Assembly: GCF_001187905.1 (NCBI RefSeq)
Contig: NZ_LGIS01000030.1
Span: 186,001 to 250,000, forward strand
DNA length: 64,000 bases
Source of the DNA: Pantoea sp. RIT-PI-b
GTDB taxonomy: Bacteria; Pseudomonadota; Gammaproteobacteria; Enterobacterales; Enterobacteriaceae
Direction: 5' to 3'
Shown here: positions 1 through 8,571 of the stretch, in pieces
How positions within the stretch are numbered: position 1 is the first letter of the stretch
How the letters are laid out: the number at the start of each line of letters is the position of its first letter
The notes under the pieces: model-generated
What the model was told of the DNA's origin: nothing
The model's input: only the letters and a program-made list of their open reading frames with translations
The model's database searches: none
Position numbers and translations under genes: made by a program

Positions 1-47
1 TGATGAATTTGGTCAACAAGTTCATTAAAGAAAAAACGCTCTGCTGA
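1..47 (+). CDS. ptsI: PtsI (PTS enzyme I), last codons only
   Basis: The first 47 bases read in frame 3 as a short C-terminal tail ending ...FIKEKTLC and a TGA stop at 45-47. Enzyme I of the phosphotransferase system ends in a similar FIEEKxxC tail, and ptsI lies directly before crr in enterobacteria, so this is the end of ptsI. Enzyme I moves phosphate from phosphoenolpyruvate to HPr. The gap to crr is 41 bases and holds no terminator, which fits a ptsHI-crr transcript. The call rests on 14 residues plus position. Confidence 0.7.
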   Translation, partial: MNLVNKFIKEKTLC

Positions 48-88
48 TCCACGGACGCTAGCCTCAAATTACTGCTTAGGAGAAGATC

Positions 89-592
89 ATGGGTTTGTTT
101 TCTAAACTTTTTGGCGAAAAATCAGAGAGCGCGTCAGGCACTATTGATATCGTTGCGCCTCTGTCAGGCGAAATCGTAAATATCGAAGACGTACCTGATG
201 TGGTATTCGCTGAGAAAATTGTTGGCGACGGTATCGCAATCAAACCAACCGGCAACAAAATGGTTGCACCAGTTGATGGTACTATCGGCAAGATTTTCGA
301 AACTAACCACGCATTTTCAATCGAGTCTGATAACGGCATTGAGCTATTTGTTCACTTCGGTATCGATACGGTTGAGCTTAAAGGTGAAGGTTTCAAACGC
401 ATCGCTGAAGAAGGCCAGAAGGTTAAGAAAGGCGACGTGGTGATCGAGTTTGATCTGGCATTGCTGGAAGAGAAAGCTAAATCCACGCTGACGCCGGTTG
501 TAATCTCGAACATGGACGAGATTAAAGACCTGATCAAACTCTCCGGTCAGGTAACGGTAGGCGAAACGCCGGTTATCCGTATCAGGAAGTAA
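89..592 (+). CDS. crr: PTS glucose-specific enzyme IIA (EIIA-Glc)
   Basis: Cytoplasmic 167-residue phosphocarrier. It takes phosphate from HPr and passes it to glucose- and trehalose-type EIIBC permeases; its phosphorylation state controls adenylate cyclase and inducer exclusion. The EIIA signature is complete, with the two active-site histidines at His74 (ETNHAFS) and His89 (FVHFG). Only the first 15 or so residues differ from the E. coli protein, and it is two residues shorter there. The start has a strong ribosome site (AGGAGAAG). It is the last gene of the pts operon and is closed by a terminator just downstream. Confidence 0.97.
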   Translation: MGLFSKLFGEKSESASGTIDIVAPLSGEIVNIEDVPDVVFAEKIVGDGIAIKPTGNKMVAPVDGTIGKIFETNHAFSIESDNGIELFVHFGIDTVELKGEGFKRIAEEGQKVKKGDVVIEFDLALLEEKAKSTLTPVVISNMDEIKDLIKLSGQVTVGETPVIRIRK

Positions 593-615
593 GCTTCGGC
601 TGATTCGTGAGAATT

Positions 616-645
616 AAAAACGGCGCCCATTGGGTGCCGTTTTTG
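616..645 (+). terminator. Rho-independent terminator after crr
   Basis: A 9-bp stem (CGGCGCCCA / TGGGTGCCG, one G-T pair) with a 2-base loop is followed by GTTTTTG. The A-rich left flank lets it work in reverse too, which suits the converging sensor kinase gene. Confidence 0.85.
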
Positions 646-729
646 TTTGAGAGAATGGTTGAACCTACCGGCTTCCTGCCTTTATCAGCAAACAAAATGC
701 CTGAAGAGGTTGAACACCCACGTAAAATA

Positions 730-2091
730 TTAATCCTGCTTCCAGCGCGGCAGCCTTAACGTCAACTCTAATCCCCCTTCCGGGCGATTTACCGCCTGTA
801 CTTCACCGTGATGCGCCAGAATCACTTTGCGTACGATGGAAAGCCCCAATCCATAGCCTTTACCCATCAGCGGTGAATTGACGCGGACAAAGGGATCAAA
901 AATGCTCGAGAGCTTCTCATCATCCACGCCCGGTCCTTGATCGCGCACGCTAATCGCCAGCCACTGATTTTCCGCTTGTAAGCTCACGTTGATGTGTTGC
1001 CCTTTATGCGAGAAACGCAGCGCATTACGCAGCACATTCTCTACGCCACGGCGGATCAGCTCGGCGTTGCCATGAACGGTATAATCCGCATTTTCATCAA
1101 CATGAAAATCGACTTTCACACCCGGAATCTGCGCTTCGTAGCGCACATCTGTTACCACCGCATGCAGCAGCCCAGTCAGGTCGAAATATTGCTCGCCCGG
1201 CATACTCTCGTGCTCAGCACGCGAAAGTGTTAGCAGCTCACCAATCATCTTATCGAGGCGGCGCGCTTCCTCATCAATACGATTGAGTGAAGATGCTACC
1301 GATTCTGGTGTCTGGCGCGCCAGTCCGGTCGCCAGCTGCAAACGCGCCAGCGGTGAACGTAGCTCGTGCGAAATATCATGCAGCAGCTCCTCACGCGCTT
1401 TTACCAGCGTATCAAGGCGCTCTACCATTGCGTCAAAGTCCTGCGCAACGTTCGAGAGCTCATCATGGCGTTTACGCATCACCGGATAGAGTCGCACCGA
1501 TAAGTCGCCGCTGGAGACGCGCGCAAAGCCTTCGCGCAGTTGACGCATCGGACGCGTCAGGTTCCACGCCAGTAGCAGGCTGAACAGCAGCCCGAGCGCA
1601 CCGGCGAAGGTGAACATCGGTTCAGGAATATTGAGGATACGGCGCGGCCCGCCACCGCCCATCGAACTGTCTTGCCGCAAGCCTTTAACGTCGTAGCGCA
1701 GTTCATACTGTTTACCGTCCTGCCCTTTCACCCAACGCACAATGACTTCGGGAAAAGGTCCATGGAAGGGTGCACTAAAGGTTTCAGGCGGAGCATTACC
1801 TGACATGGCAGCAGGTTTATCGTGCTGAATAACAGAAAAAAATTGACGGTCGTTCGGTTCCCAATCCGCCATCATGTCATCCAGCGAACTGAGTCCACCG
1901 CGTTCCAGAACCGAAACCGCCGATGCCATTTGCAGATTAACGATGCGGCGAATGGCGACGATCTCCGGCGGCTCATGACGATTACCCGATAGCGTAAAGC
2001 CAAGCCACAACAGTTGGCTGATGATGACAAACACAATCCAGAAGCCCAGCAAAATCTTCCAAAACATGCGGCCGCGGTAGCTGTGTTTCAT
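730..2091 (-). CDS. Two-component sensor histidine kinase, CpxA/RstB type
   Basis: Inner-membrane sensor kinase of 453 residues. Visible order: TM helix about 10-34, periplasmic sensing region about 35-157, TM helix about 158-178, HAMP linker from TRPMRQL, then the HisKA box with the phospho-accepting His242 (LLHDISHELRSPLAR), an N box (LRNALRFS) and G boxes (DQGPGV, GYGLGLSIV). The kinase core resembles CpxA/RstB; the periplasmic part has nothing I can assign to a ligand. Its start overlaps the stop of the response regulator by 4 bases (ATGA), so the two are translated together. E. coli has pdxK-yfeK at this place, so the pair is an addition or replacement here. The signal sensed is unknown. 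Confidence 0.88.
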   Translation of the reverse strand: MKHSYRGRMFWKILLGFWIVFVIISQLLWLGFTLSGNRHEPPEIVAIRRIVNLQMASAVSVLERGGLSSLDDMMADWEPNDRQFFSVIQHDKPAAMSGNAPPETFSAPFHGPFPEVIVRWVKGQDGKQYELRYDVKGLRQDSSMGGGGPRRILNIPEPMFTFAGALGLLFSLLLAWNLTRPMRQLREGFARVSSGDLSVRLYPVMRKRHDELSNVAQDFDAMVERLDTLVKAREELLHDISHELRSPLARLQLATGLARQTPESVASSLNRIDEEARRLDKMIGELLTLSRAEHESMPGEQYFDLTGLLHAVVTDVRYEAQIPGVKVDFHVDENADYTVHGNAELIRRGVENVLRNALRFSHKGQHINVSLQAENQWLAISVRDQGPGVDDEKLSSIFDPFVRVNSPLMGKGYGLGLSIVRKVILAHHGEVQAVNRPEGGLELTLRLPRWKQD

Positions 2092-2768
2092 CGAATGCGG
2101 TAACCAATACTGCGCACTGTTTCAATGTTGATGCTATCGGCGGTTAAGGCTGCCAACTTTTGGCGGATGTTACTGATATGCACGTCAACGCTGCGATCGT
2201 AGGCTTCGCGCGGACGGCCAAGCCCCTTTTCCGACAGTTCATCCTTTGACACCACGCGATCCGGCGCGCGCAGCAGCAGATCCAGCAAGTTAAACTCAGA
2301 TGCCGTCAGATCGAACGCTTTACCCTGCCATTCGGTAATGCGTGTCGCGGGATTAAGGCTAAGATCGCCCCAGCGCAGTAGCTCTTTCTTGTCCGGAACC
2401 GGCGCCTGATCTTCAAAGCGACGCAGGACGGCACGCAGACGGGCCACCAGCTCACGCGGGTAGCACGGTTTTGGCATGTAATCGTCAGCACCCATCTCCA
2501 GACCAATCACGCGATCGATGTTGTCACCTTTAGCCGTGAGCATAATCACCGGCAAACGGCTGTTCTGCCGCACCTGGCGCAGCACATCAATACCGCTCAT
2601 ATCGGGCAGCATGATGTCGAGAATCATAGCGGTATAGTTGCCCGATAACGCGCCTTCCACACCGGCGCTACCGGTTAAAACCAGCTGCGTTTCAAAGCCT
2701 TCAGCAATCAGGTATTGGCTCAGCATGGTACCAAGTTCTACATCATCATCAACAAGCAGAATTTTCAT
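2088..2768 (-). CDS. OmpR/PhoB-family response regulator, CpxR-like
   Basis: A 226-residue DNA-binding partner of the downstream kinase. The receiver domain (about 1-115) has the acidic pair DDD near residue 8, the phosphorylation site Asp51 (LDIMLPD) and the conserved Lys in MPKPCYP. The C-terminal half is a winged helix (LTASEFNLLDLLL, VDVHISNIRQKL, RSIGYRI). It resembles CpxR, but the recognition region differs enough that I give no symbol. First gene of a two-gene operon; a GAGAGA ribosome site precedes the ATG. The promoter should lie in the roughly 110 bases between this start and the cysM terminator; I could not pick a convincing -35/-10 pair. Confidence 0.88.
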   Translation of the reverse strand: MKILLVDDDVELGTMLSQYLIAEGFETQLVLTGSAGVEGALSGNYTAMILDIMLPDMSGIDVLRQVRQNSRLPVIMLTAKGDNIDRVIGLEMGADDYMPKPCYPRELVARLRAVLRRFEDQAPVPDKKELLRWGDLSLNPATRITEWQGKAFDLTASEFNLLDLLLRAPDRVVSKDELSEKGLGRPREAYDRSVDVHISNIRQKLAALTADSINIETVRSIGYRIR

Positions 2769-2880
2769 CTTTATCTCTCGCCTAAATTGCCGCTATTTTG
2801 TCCTGAGTCCGCAACGAACGCAGCCGATTTTACGCGATCCTTACGTTGCTAACGTCAAATGATTATTACGAAGACTATAG

Positions 2881-2922
2881 ACAAAAATGGCCTGGACGCA
2901 CCATGACAGTACGTGCAGGCCA
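2881..2922 (-). terminator. Terminator after cysM
   Basis: Read on the minus strand, TGGCCTG ... CAGGCCA (7 bp) encloses a second pairing GCAC/GTGC and is followed by TTTTTGT. It lies 22 bases past the cysM stop and closes the cys cluster before the response regulator promoter. Confidence 0.7.
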
Positions 2923-2944
2923 GATAACAGGCGGGAAAGAGGAA

Positions 2945-3826
2945 TCAGTGGAAAACCCCAGTGGAGAGATAGCGGTCGCCACGATCGCAAATAATCGCCA
3001 CCACCACGCTGCCAGGCTGCGCTAGCGCAATACGTAATGCGCCAGCAACGGCGCCGCCTGAGCTAACGCCACAGAAAATGCCTTCACGCTGCGCTAGCGC
3101 TCGCATGGTTTCTTCCGCTTCTTGCTGCGCCATGTCGATCACGTCATCGACTAAATCAGGACGATAAATGCCGGGCAAATAAGCCTCAGGCCAGCGACGA
3201 ATGCCAGGAATGCTACTGCCCTCTTGCGGCTGCAGGCCAATCACCTGCACCGCTGGCGCGAACTCTTTCAAGTAGCGACCCACGCCGCTTATGGTGCCGG
3301 TGGTGCCCATGCTGGAGACAAAATGCGTCATGCGACCGCGGGTTTGCTGCCAGATTTCCGGGCCGGTAGTGAGATAGTGACCCAGCGGATTATCGGGATT
3401 GTTGAACTGATCCAACACCCGTCCTTCGCCGCGATCGGCCATTGCCTGAGCCAGATCTCGCGCGCCCTCCATGCCCTGCTCACGCGTCACCAACAGCAAT
3501 TCAGCACCGTAGGCGCGCATCGCGTCCTGACGCTCCTGGCTCATGTTATCAGGCATCAGCAAACGCAGTTTGTAGCCTTTCATTGCGGCGATCATCGCCA
3601 GCGCAATGCCGGTATTACCGCTGGTCGCTTCAATCAAGGTATCGCCCGGTTTAATCTCACCGCGGAGCTCTGCCTGATGAATCATCGACCAGGCGGCGCG
3701 ATCCTTTACCGAGCCGGCTGGATTGTTGCCTTCCAGCTTTAGCCAGATTTCGCTGCCGTTGTCAGGCGTCAGACGCTGCAACTTTATCAACGGCGTATTG
3801 CCGATGGTATTTTCCAGTGTGGTCAC
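2945..3826 (-). CDS. cysM: Cysteine synthase B (O-acetylserine sulfhydrylase)
   Basis: PLP enzyme of 293 residues that makes cysteine from O-acetylserine with sulfide, or S-sulfocysteine with thiosulfate. The PLP lysine is Lys41 (AGSVKDRAA); the substrate loop (EATSGNTGIAL) and the phosphate-binding loop (SSMGTTGTISG) are intact. The C-terminus stops after STGVFH, about ten residues shorter than the E. coli protein. Translation starts at GTG with a weak Shine-Dalgarno (TGGAAT). It follows cysA in the sulfate/thiosulfate transport cluster, but a terminator-like hairpin lies between them, so part of its expression may be separate. In E. coli the cluster is switched on by CysB under sulfur limitation. 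Confidence 0.95.
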   Translation of the reverse strand: MTTLENTIGNTPLIKLQRLTPDNGSEIWLKLEGNNPAGSVKDRAAWSMIHQAELRGEIKPGDTLIEATSGNTGIALAMIAAMKGYKLRLLMPDNMSQERQDAMRAYGAELLLVTREQGMEGARDLAQAMADRGEGRVLDQFNNPDNPLGHYLTTGPEIWQQTRGRMTHFVSSMGTTGTISGVGRYLKEFAPAVQVIGLQPQEGSSIPGIRRWPEAYLPGIYRPDLVDDVIDMAQQEAEETMRALAQREGIFCGVSSGGAVAGALRIALAQPGSVVVAIICDRGDRYLSTGVFH

Positions 3827-3851
3827 GGTTTGATTCCAGACGAAAGAGAGG

Positions 3852-3881
3852 CAAATAAAACGGGCGGGAAAGTCCCGCCCG
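3852..3881 (-). terminator. Terminator/attenuator between cysA and cysM
   Basis: On the minus strand a perfect 9-bp GC stem (CGGGCGGGA / TCCCGCCCG, 3-base loop) is followed by TTTTATTTG. It lies 18 bases after the cysA stop and upstream of cysM. It should end most cysPTWA transcripts or reduce read-through into cysM. Confidence 0.8.
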
Positions 3882-3898
3882 AAGGAGTGTCAAAAATA

Positions 3899-4987
3899 TC
3901 AGGCGCTTTCGGCAAAGGCAACCGGGCGCAGCGGCGTAGTACCATGGTAAATTCGCGCCTGTTGCAGGCCGATAAACAGACGTTCGCCACGTATTGGCGC
4001 GGTATGGTCGCCGTCGAACACTACGGCGAACGCTTCACCTTGCCAGCCACTCGGCTGTACCACCAGCTGCCAGAAGTGGCCGCGCGGGCTAATTTCCAGC
4101 ACCTGCACCGGCAGCGGAGTTTCCAGGCTGCTCTGGCGCGATACATCAATTTCCCATGGACGCAGGAACAGCTCTACCTCGCCCTGATGCGCTGGCGTAT
4201 AGCCTAGCGGCCAGCGATGCGCGGCAACATGGAACTGCGAGCCGTGCACTTCGCCGTCAAAGCGATTCACTTCGCCGAGGAACTCAAGCACAAAGCGGGT
4301 AGCCGGATCGCGCCATACGTCATCTGGCGTGCCAACCTGTTCAATATTGCCCTGGCTCATCACTACCACCGTATCGGCCACTTCCATCGCCTCTTCCTGG
4401 TCGTGGGTGACGAACACGCTGGTAAACTTCAACTCTTCATGCAGCTGACGCAGCCAGCGACGCAGCTCTTTACGCACCTGCGCATCAAGCGCACCAAACG
4501 GCTCATCCAGCAGCAGGATTTGCGGTTCGACGGCCAGCGCACGCGCCAGCGCCACGCGCTGCTTCTGTCCGCCTGAAAGCTGGGCCGGGAAGCGATTGGC
4601 CAGATGGGCTAGCTGCACCATCTCCAGCAGACGCGTTACGCGCTTTTTGATCTCTGCCGCATTCGGCCGCTCACGGCGCGGCAGCACGGTCAGACCAAAG
4701 GCGATGTTGTCGAACACCGTCATATGGCGGAACAGCGCATAGTGCTGGAACACAAAGCCGACCTGACGATCGCGCGCATGGATGCGGCTCACATCTTTAC
4801 CATTAAAATGGATCTGCCCGCTATTCTGATGTTCCAGTCCGGCGATAATGCGCAGCAGCGTGGTTTTCCCGGAACCGGACGGTCCCAGCAGCGCCACCAT
4901 CTTGCCGGAAGGAATATCCAGAGAGATGTCGTTCAGTACCGACGTGCGGTCAAACGCTTTGTTAATCTGTTTAATCTCAATGCTCAT
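3899..4987 (-). CDS. cysA: Sulfate/thiosulfate ABC transporter ATPase
   Basis: ATP-hydrolysing subunit (362 residues) of the CysTWA importer. The nucleotide-binding domain has Walker A at 35-43 (GPSGSGKTT), Q loop, signature LSGGQKQR, Walker B LLLDEPFGALD and the switch His in VTHDQEEAME. A TOBE-like C-terminal region (about 240-350) follows, as in CysA and other CUT1-type ATPases. Length matches E. coli CysA (365). Its start lies 11 bases inside the end of cysW, so the two are translationally coupled. A terminator-like hairpin follows. Confidence 0.96.
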   Translation of the reverse strand: MSIEIKQINKAFDRTSVLNDISLDIPSGKMVALLGPSGSGKTTLLRIIAGLEHQNSGQIHFNGKDVSRIHARDRQVGFVFQHYALFRHMTVFDNIAFGLTVLPRRERPNAAEIKKRVTRLLEMVQLAHLANRFPAQLSGGQKQRVALARALAVEPQILLLDEPFGALDAQVRKELRRWLRQLHEELKFTSVFVTHDQEEAMEVADTVVVMSQGNIEQVGTPDDVWRDPATRFVLEFLGEVNRFDGEVHGSQFHVAAHRWPLGYTPAHQGEVELFLRPWEIDVSRQSSLETPLPVQVLEISPRGHFWQLVVQPSGWQGEAFAVVFDGDHTAPIRGERLFIGLQQARIYHGTTPLRPVAFAESA

Positions 4988-5849
4988 GATTTTCCTCCTG
5001 TAGGCGCTTCTGCTGATGCTCTAATCGCCACTGCACCACGCTTTTCAGAAACAGCGTTACAATTGCCATCAGGGTCAGCAGCGCGGCGGCGGTAAAAGCG
5101 CCTACGGTGTTGTAATCCTGATGCAGTAATTCAACCTGAAGCGGCAAGGTATAGGTTTCGCCGCGAATCGATCCCGAAACTACCGAGACCGCACCAAATT
5201 CACCAATGGCACGTGCGTTGGTCAGCACCACGCCATACATCAGTGCCCAGCGGATATTCGGCAGCGTGACGCGACGGAACATCTGCCAGCCGGAGGCGCC
5301 AAGCAGCACCGCGGCCTCATCTTCATGACTGCCCTGGCTCAGCATCACCGGCACCAGCTCACGCACCACAAACGGACAGGTAACGAAGATGGTTGCCAGC
5401 ACCATGCCCGGCCAGGAGAACATAATCTGAATATTGTGCGCATCCAGCCAGCCGCCTGCGGGACCGTTAACACCCCAGAACAGCAGATACATCAAACCGG
5501 CGACCACCGGTGATACGGCAAAAGGGATATCAAACAGCGTTAACAGCAGCTGGCGTCCCGGGAAGGTAAAGCGCGTTACTAACCACGCCAGCAGCGTGCC
5601 GAATACCAGATTGACCGGCACGGTAATCAGCGCCACCAGGATGGTCAGCCAGATAGCGTGCAACATATCGCCATCTTTCAGGTTATTCAGCGAGGCAACC
5701 AAACCCTGGTTGAGCGCTTCCCAAAAGATCGACACCATTGGCACCACCAGCAGCAGGATGGAAACCAGCGCACCGATACCAATCAGCAGCCACTTGCCCC
5801 AGTTGATGGGCTGGCGTTCGGCCTGATTGATGTGTGAAATCTCCGCCAT
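4977..5849 (-). CDS. cysW: Sulfate/thiosulfate ABC transporter permease CysW
   Basis: Inner-membrane permease of 290 residues. About six hydrophobic helices follow a short polar N-terminus. The conserved cytoplasmic EAA loop (EDEAAVLLGASGWQMFRRVTLP, about 172-193) contacts CysA. It pairs with CysT to form the channel. Start and the cysT stop share one base (TGATG), and its end overlaps cysA by 11 bases, so the transporter genes are closely coupled. Confidence 0.95.
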   Translation of the reverse strand: MAEISHINQAERQPINWGKWLLIGIGALVSILLLVVPMVSIFWEALNQGLVASLNNLKDGDMLHAIWLTILVALITVPVNLVFGTLLAWLVTRFTFPGRQLLLTLFDIPFAVSPVVAGLMYLLFWGVNGPAGGWLDAHNIQIMFSWPGMVLATIFVTCPFVVRELVPVMLSQGSHEDEAAVLLGASGWQMFRRVTLPNIRWALMYGVVLTNARAIGEFGAVSVVSGSIRGETYTLPLQVELLHQDYNTVGAFTAAALLTLMAIVTLFLKSVVQWRLEHQQKRLQEENHEH

Positions 5850-6682
5850 CAGTGACCTCCTAAGCGACGGCCAAAGCGGCTCTGCAAGGTGTTAATAGCG
5901 AACAGCAACAGCAGCGACGCTGCCATGATCACGGAAGCAATCGCGCTCGCCGCCGGGTAATCGAACTCCTGCAGGCGGACAAAAATCATCAACGAGGTCA
6001 CTTCCGTTTTCCAGGCAATGTTGCCGGCGATAAAGATCACCGCGCCAAACTCACCAATGCTGCGGGTAAACGACAGCGCGGTACCGGCTAGCAACGCTGG
6101 CGCCACTTCTGGCAGCACCACGCGACGGAAACTCTGCCAGCGGGTTGCTCCCAGGGTTTCTGCCGCCTCTTCATATTCCGGACCAAGCTCTTCCAGTACC
6201 GGCTGCACGGTGCGCACTACAAACGGGATACTGGTGAACGCCATGGCGACGGCGATGCCAAGCCAGGTGTAAGAAACTTTGATATCAAAATGCGCCAGCC
6301 ATTGACCGTACCAACCGTTGACCGAAAACAGGCCCGCCAGCGTTAAACCCGCGACTGCGGTGGGCAATGCAAACGGCAGATCCATCAAACCATCCAGCAG
6401 CGTGCGGCCTGGGAAGCGATAACGCGTCAGAATCCACGCCATCAACATACCGAACACCGCATTGAACAGCGATGCGACGCCCGCCGCCAGAATCGTCACT
6501 TTATACGCGGCAATCAGCTGCGGATGGGTAATCACATCCCAATACTGCGCCAGCGTCATCTGCGACAGCTGCATCAGCAACGCGCTGATCGGCAGCAGCA
6601 GAATCAGGCAGGTGAACAGCAAGCTGGTACCAAGGCTCAGTCCAAAGCCTGGCAAGACACGTTTTTGCGTCAGCGCGAACAT
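5849..6682 (-). CDS. cysT: Sulfate/thiosulfate ABC transporter permease CysT (CysU)
   Basis: Inner-membrane permease of 277 residues, partner of CysW. Six helices are visible, with the EAA loop near 170-190 (EYEEAAETLGATRWQSFRRV). The N-terminal KRVLPGFGLSLG and the following helix match the CysT family. Its ATG shares one base with the cysP stop (TAATG). Known in E. coli as cysU or cysT. Confidence 0.95.
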   Translation of the reverse strand: MFALTQKRVLPGFGLSLGTSLLFTCLILLLPISALLMQLSQMTLAQYWDVITHPQLIAAYKVTILAAGVASLFNAVFGMLMAWILTRYRFPGRTLLDGLMDLPFALPTAVAGLTLAGLFSVNGWYGQWLAHFDIKVSYTWLGIAVAMAFTSIPFVVRTVQPVLEELGPEYEEAAETLGATRWQSFRRVVLPEVAPALLAGTALSFTRSIGEFGAVIFIAGNIAWKTEVTSLMIFVRLQEFDYPAASAIASVIMAASLLLLFAINTLQSRFGRRLGGH

Positions 6683-7698
6683 TAACCGCGCCCCGCTGCC
6701 AGCAATTTATCCAGCTCACCGTCGCTGGCAAAATGCGTTTTCATCACGTTATCCCAACCACCAAACGCATCGTTAACATTGAACAGTTCGGTCTGCGGGA
6801 AACGATCTTTTTGCTCGGCCATCAGCTGCGGATTGTTCACGCGATAGTAGTAACGGGTGATAATTTTCTGCGCTTCAGGCGAGTAGAGATAATTAAGATA
6901 GGCTTTGGCGGCGTCAGTGGTGCCGTTGTGCTCGACGTTCTTGTCGATCCACGCCACCGGGAACTCCGCCAGAATGTTGTTTTTCGGTACGATGACTTCG
7001 TATTCGTCTTTGCCGTACTGATTACGGATGTTATTCACTTCCGATTCAAAGCTGATCAGCACATCCCCCAAACCACGCTCGGCAAAGGTGGTGGTAGCGC
7101 CGCGACCGCCGGTATCAAACACCTCGACGTTTTTGAGGAACTTCGCCATAAAAGCTTCGGTTTTGGCTTTATCTTTGCCATCAGCCTGATCGGCAGCACC
7201 CCACGCGGCAAGATAGGTATAGCGCCCGTTACCTGAGGTTTTGGGATTAGGGAAGATCAGCTTCACGTTGTCGCGCGCCAGATCGGCCCAGCTATGGATC
7301 TGCTTCGGATTCCCTTTACGCACCAGGAACGCCATGGTGGAGTAAAACGGTGAACTGCTGTTGGGCAAGCGTTGTTGCCAGTCCGCCGGAATCAGCTGAC
7401 CTTTGTCATGCAGCACCTGCACATCCGTCACCTGATTGTAGGTCACCACATCGGCGCGCAGGCCTTGCAGAATCGCCAACGCCTGCTTGGAAGAACCGGC
7501 GTGCGACTGTTTGATAGTCAGCTTGTCGGTGGGATGCGCGGCGTCCCACTGCTTCTCAAAAGGTGCATTCAGGGCGACGAACAGTTCGCGTGAAACATCA
7601 TAAGAACTGTTGAGCAATTCGGTCGCTTGCGCCGCACTCGCGATACTCAGCGAGAGCGCGATACCGCCAAGCCATTTTTTCGAAATCGGAAGTGTCAT
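6682..7698 (-). CDS. cysP: Thiosulfate-binding periplasmic protein
   Basis: Periplasmic receptor of the sulfate/thiosulfate importer, 338 residues. It has a Sec signal peptide (about 1-25, cleaved after AAQA) and the CysP/Sbp motifs NSSYDVSRELF near the mature N-terminus, KQSHAGSSKQA and DTGGRGATTTFAERGLGD, which line the anion pocket. The family prefers thiosulfate but also carries sulfate. First gene of cysPTWA. The 190-base upstream region is AT-rich and should hold the CysB-dependent promoter, which I could not place exactly. Confidence 0.95.
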   Translation of the reverse strand: MTLPISKKWLGGIALSLSIASAAQATELLNSSYDVSRELFVALNAPFEKQWDAAHPTDKLTIKQSHAGSSKQALAILQGLRADVVTYNQVTDVQVLHDKGQLIPADWQQRLPNSSSPFYSTMAFLVRKGNPKQIHSWADLARDNVKLIFPNPKTSGNGRYTYLAAWGAADQADGKDKAKTEAFMAKFLKNVEVFDTGGRGATTTFAERGLGDVLISFESEVNNIRNQYGKDEYEVIVPKNNILAEFPVAWIDKNVEHNGTTDAAKAYLNYLYSPEAQKIITRYYYRVNNPQLMAEQKDRFPQTELFNVNDAFGGWDNVMKTHFASDGELDKLLAAGRG

Positions 7699-7890
7699 GC
7701 AGCACCCTGAAAGACGGCGATTAAGCCAATGTCATTAGATGCTGTCAGTGTATTTATAACTCAGGTGAAAGCTGTAACGGTTTTATATATCGTTTAGGGA
7801 TTTCAAAGTCTAAAAAGGCATAAGACGGCGGGAGAGTTTATGCAGGAAGTGGAAATATTAGGGACGACCGGGTAGCCGTCCACGTGTCGC
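7699..7890 (-). promoter_or_regulatory. cysP upstream region, expected CysB-controlled promoter
   Basis: AT-rich 192-base gap between the cysP start and the yfeY stop (for example TATATATCGTTTA near 7781-7795). In E. coli this segment carries the CysB site and promoter of cysPTWAM. I see no unambiguous -10/-35 pair, so this is called from position and composition only. Confidence 0.35.
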
Positions 7891-8505
7891 CTAGCGCTGC
7901 CAGACGAGTTTAGTGATTTTCCAGCTTTTCAAAGTATCGTCCGACGGCATCAAGGCTTCGGGACCATGCCATTCACCGCTATAAATGTAGGAAATGTGCT
8001 GGCTGCCCGGCGCACGGCACTCCACATCACGCGCATCCAGACCACTGACCATTTTGCAGTTATTAAAGGCTTTGCTGAACTTAGCGCTGAACAGATCGCC
8101 GATTTTGCTGCCGTCCGCCGCTGTAGCATCGGCATCCTGCACCTCAATACGCTCAACGCGGGTGCTGCCGTTAATCACTAATTTAACCTTGTCGCCATCC
8201 AGCGCCTGCCAGAAATCGACCACCTGACCATTCTGCGTGCGCATACCCTGACGCAGTTTGTAGTCGCCGTTCAGCGCTTTATTGATGGCCTCTTCCGACA
8301 TCGAGGTGGTGCTCGTCAGCCCCGCGACGCCTTGTTCGGTCACTTCCAGCGATCCGCCAAACCAGCCCAGCGGGTTGAGCGCTGACCAGTGATAGCTGAG
8401 CGGATTATACCAATGGCTTTCGTTGGCGCTAGTTGAGGAACCTGAACTGGCGCAGCCAGCCAGAACCATGCTGCTAACCAGCAATGCGTGACGAACAACT
8501 TTCAT
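7891..8505 (-). CDS. yfeY: RpoE-regulated outer-envelope lipoprotein, DUF1131
   Basis: Lipoprotein of 204 residues with a signal peptide ending in a lipobox (VLAGC, Cys18). The body matches E. coli YfeY (WNWFG-type segment NPLGWFGG, EQGV, DGDYKLRQGM, GSQHISYIYSGEWHGPEALMPSDDTLKSWK). YfeY is a sigma-E regulon member of unknown molecular role. The N-terminal linker is about a dozen residues longer than in E. coli. Downstream of yfeZ on the same strand; a candidate sigma-E promoter overlaps the end of yfeZ. Confidence 0.9.
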   Translation of the reverse strand: MKVVRHALLVSSMVLAGCASSGSSTSANESHWYNPLSYHWSALNPLGWFGGSLEVTEQGVAGLTSTTSMSEEAINKALNGDYKLRQGMRTQNGQVVDFWQALDGDKVKLVINGSTRVERIEVQDADATAADGSKIGDLFSAKFSKAFNNCKMVSGLDARDVECRAPGSQHISYIYSGEWHGPEALMPSDDTLKSWKITKLVWQR

Positions 8506-8543
8506 GAAAACTCCTTGATCTGCTAAGCCGATTGGCGTGCCTG

Positions 8544-8571
8544 TTGGAGTCGCAAACCGGCAAAAAGTTTA
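8544..8571 (-). promoter_or_regulatory. Candidate sigma-E promoter for yfeY
   Basis: On the minus strand TAAACTT is followed after 16 bases by TCCAA. The sigma-E consensus is GGAACTT, 15-16 bases, then TCNNA, so the 3' part of the -35 box, the spacing and the -10 all fit. It lies 38 bases upstream of the yfeY start. E. coli yfeY is sigma-E controlled. Confidence 0.5.
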
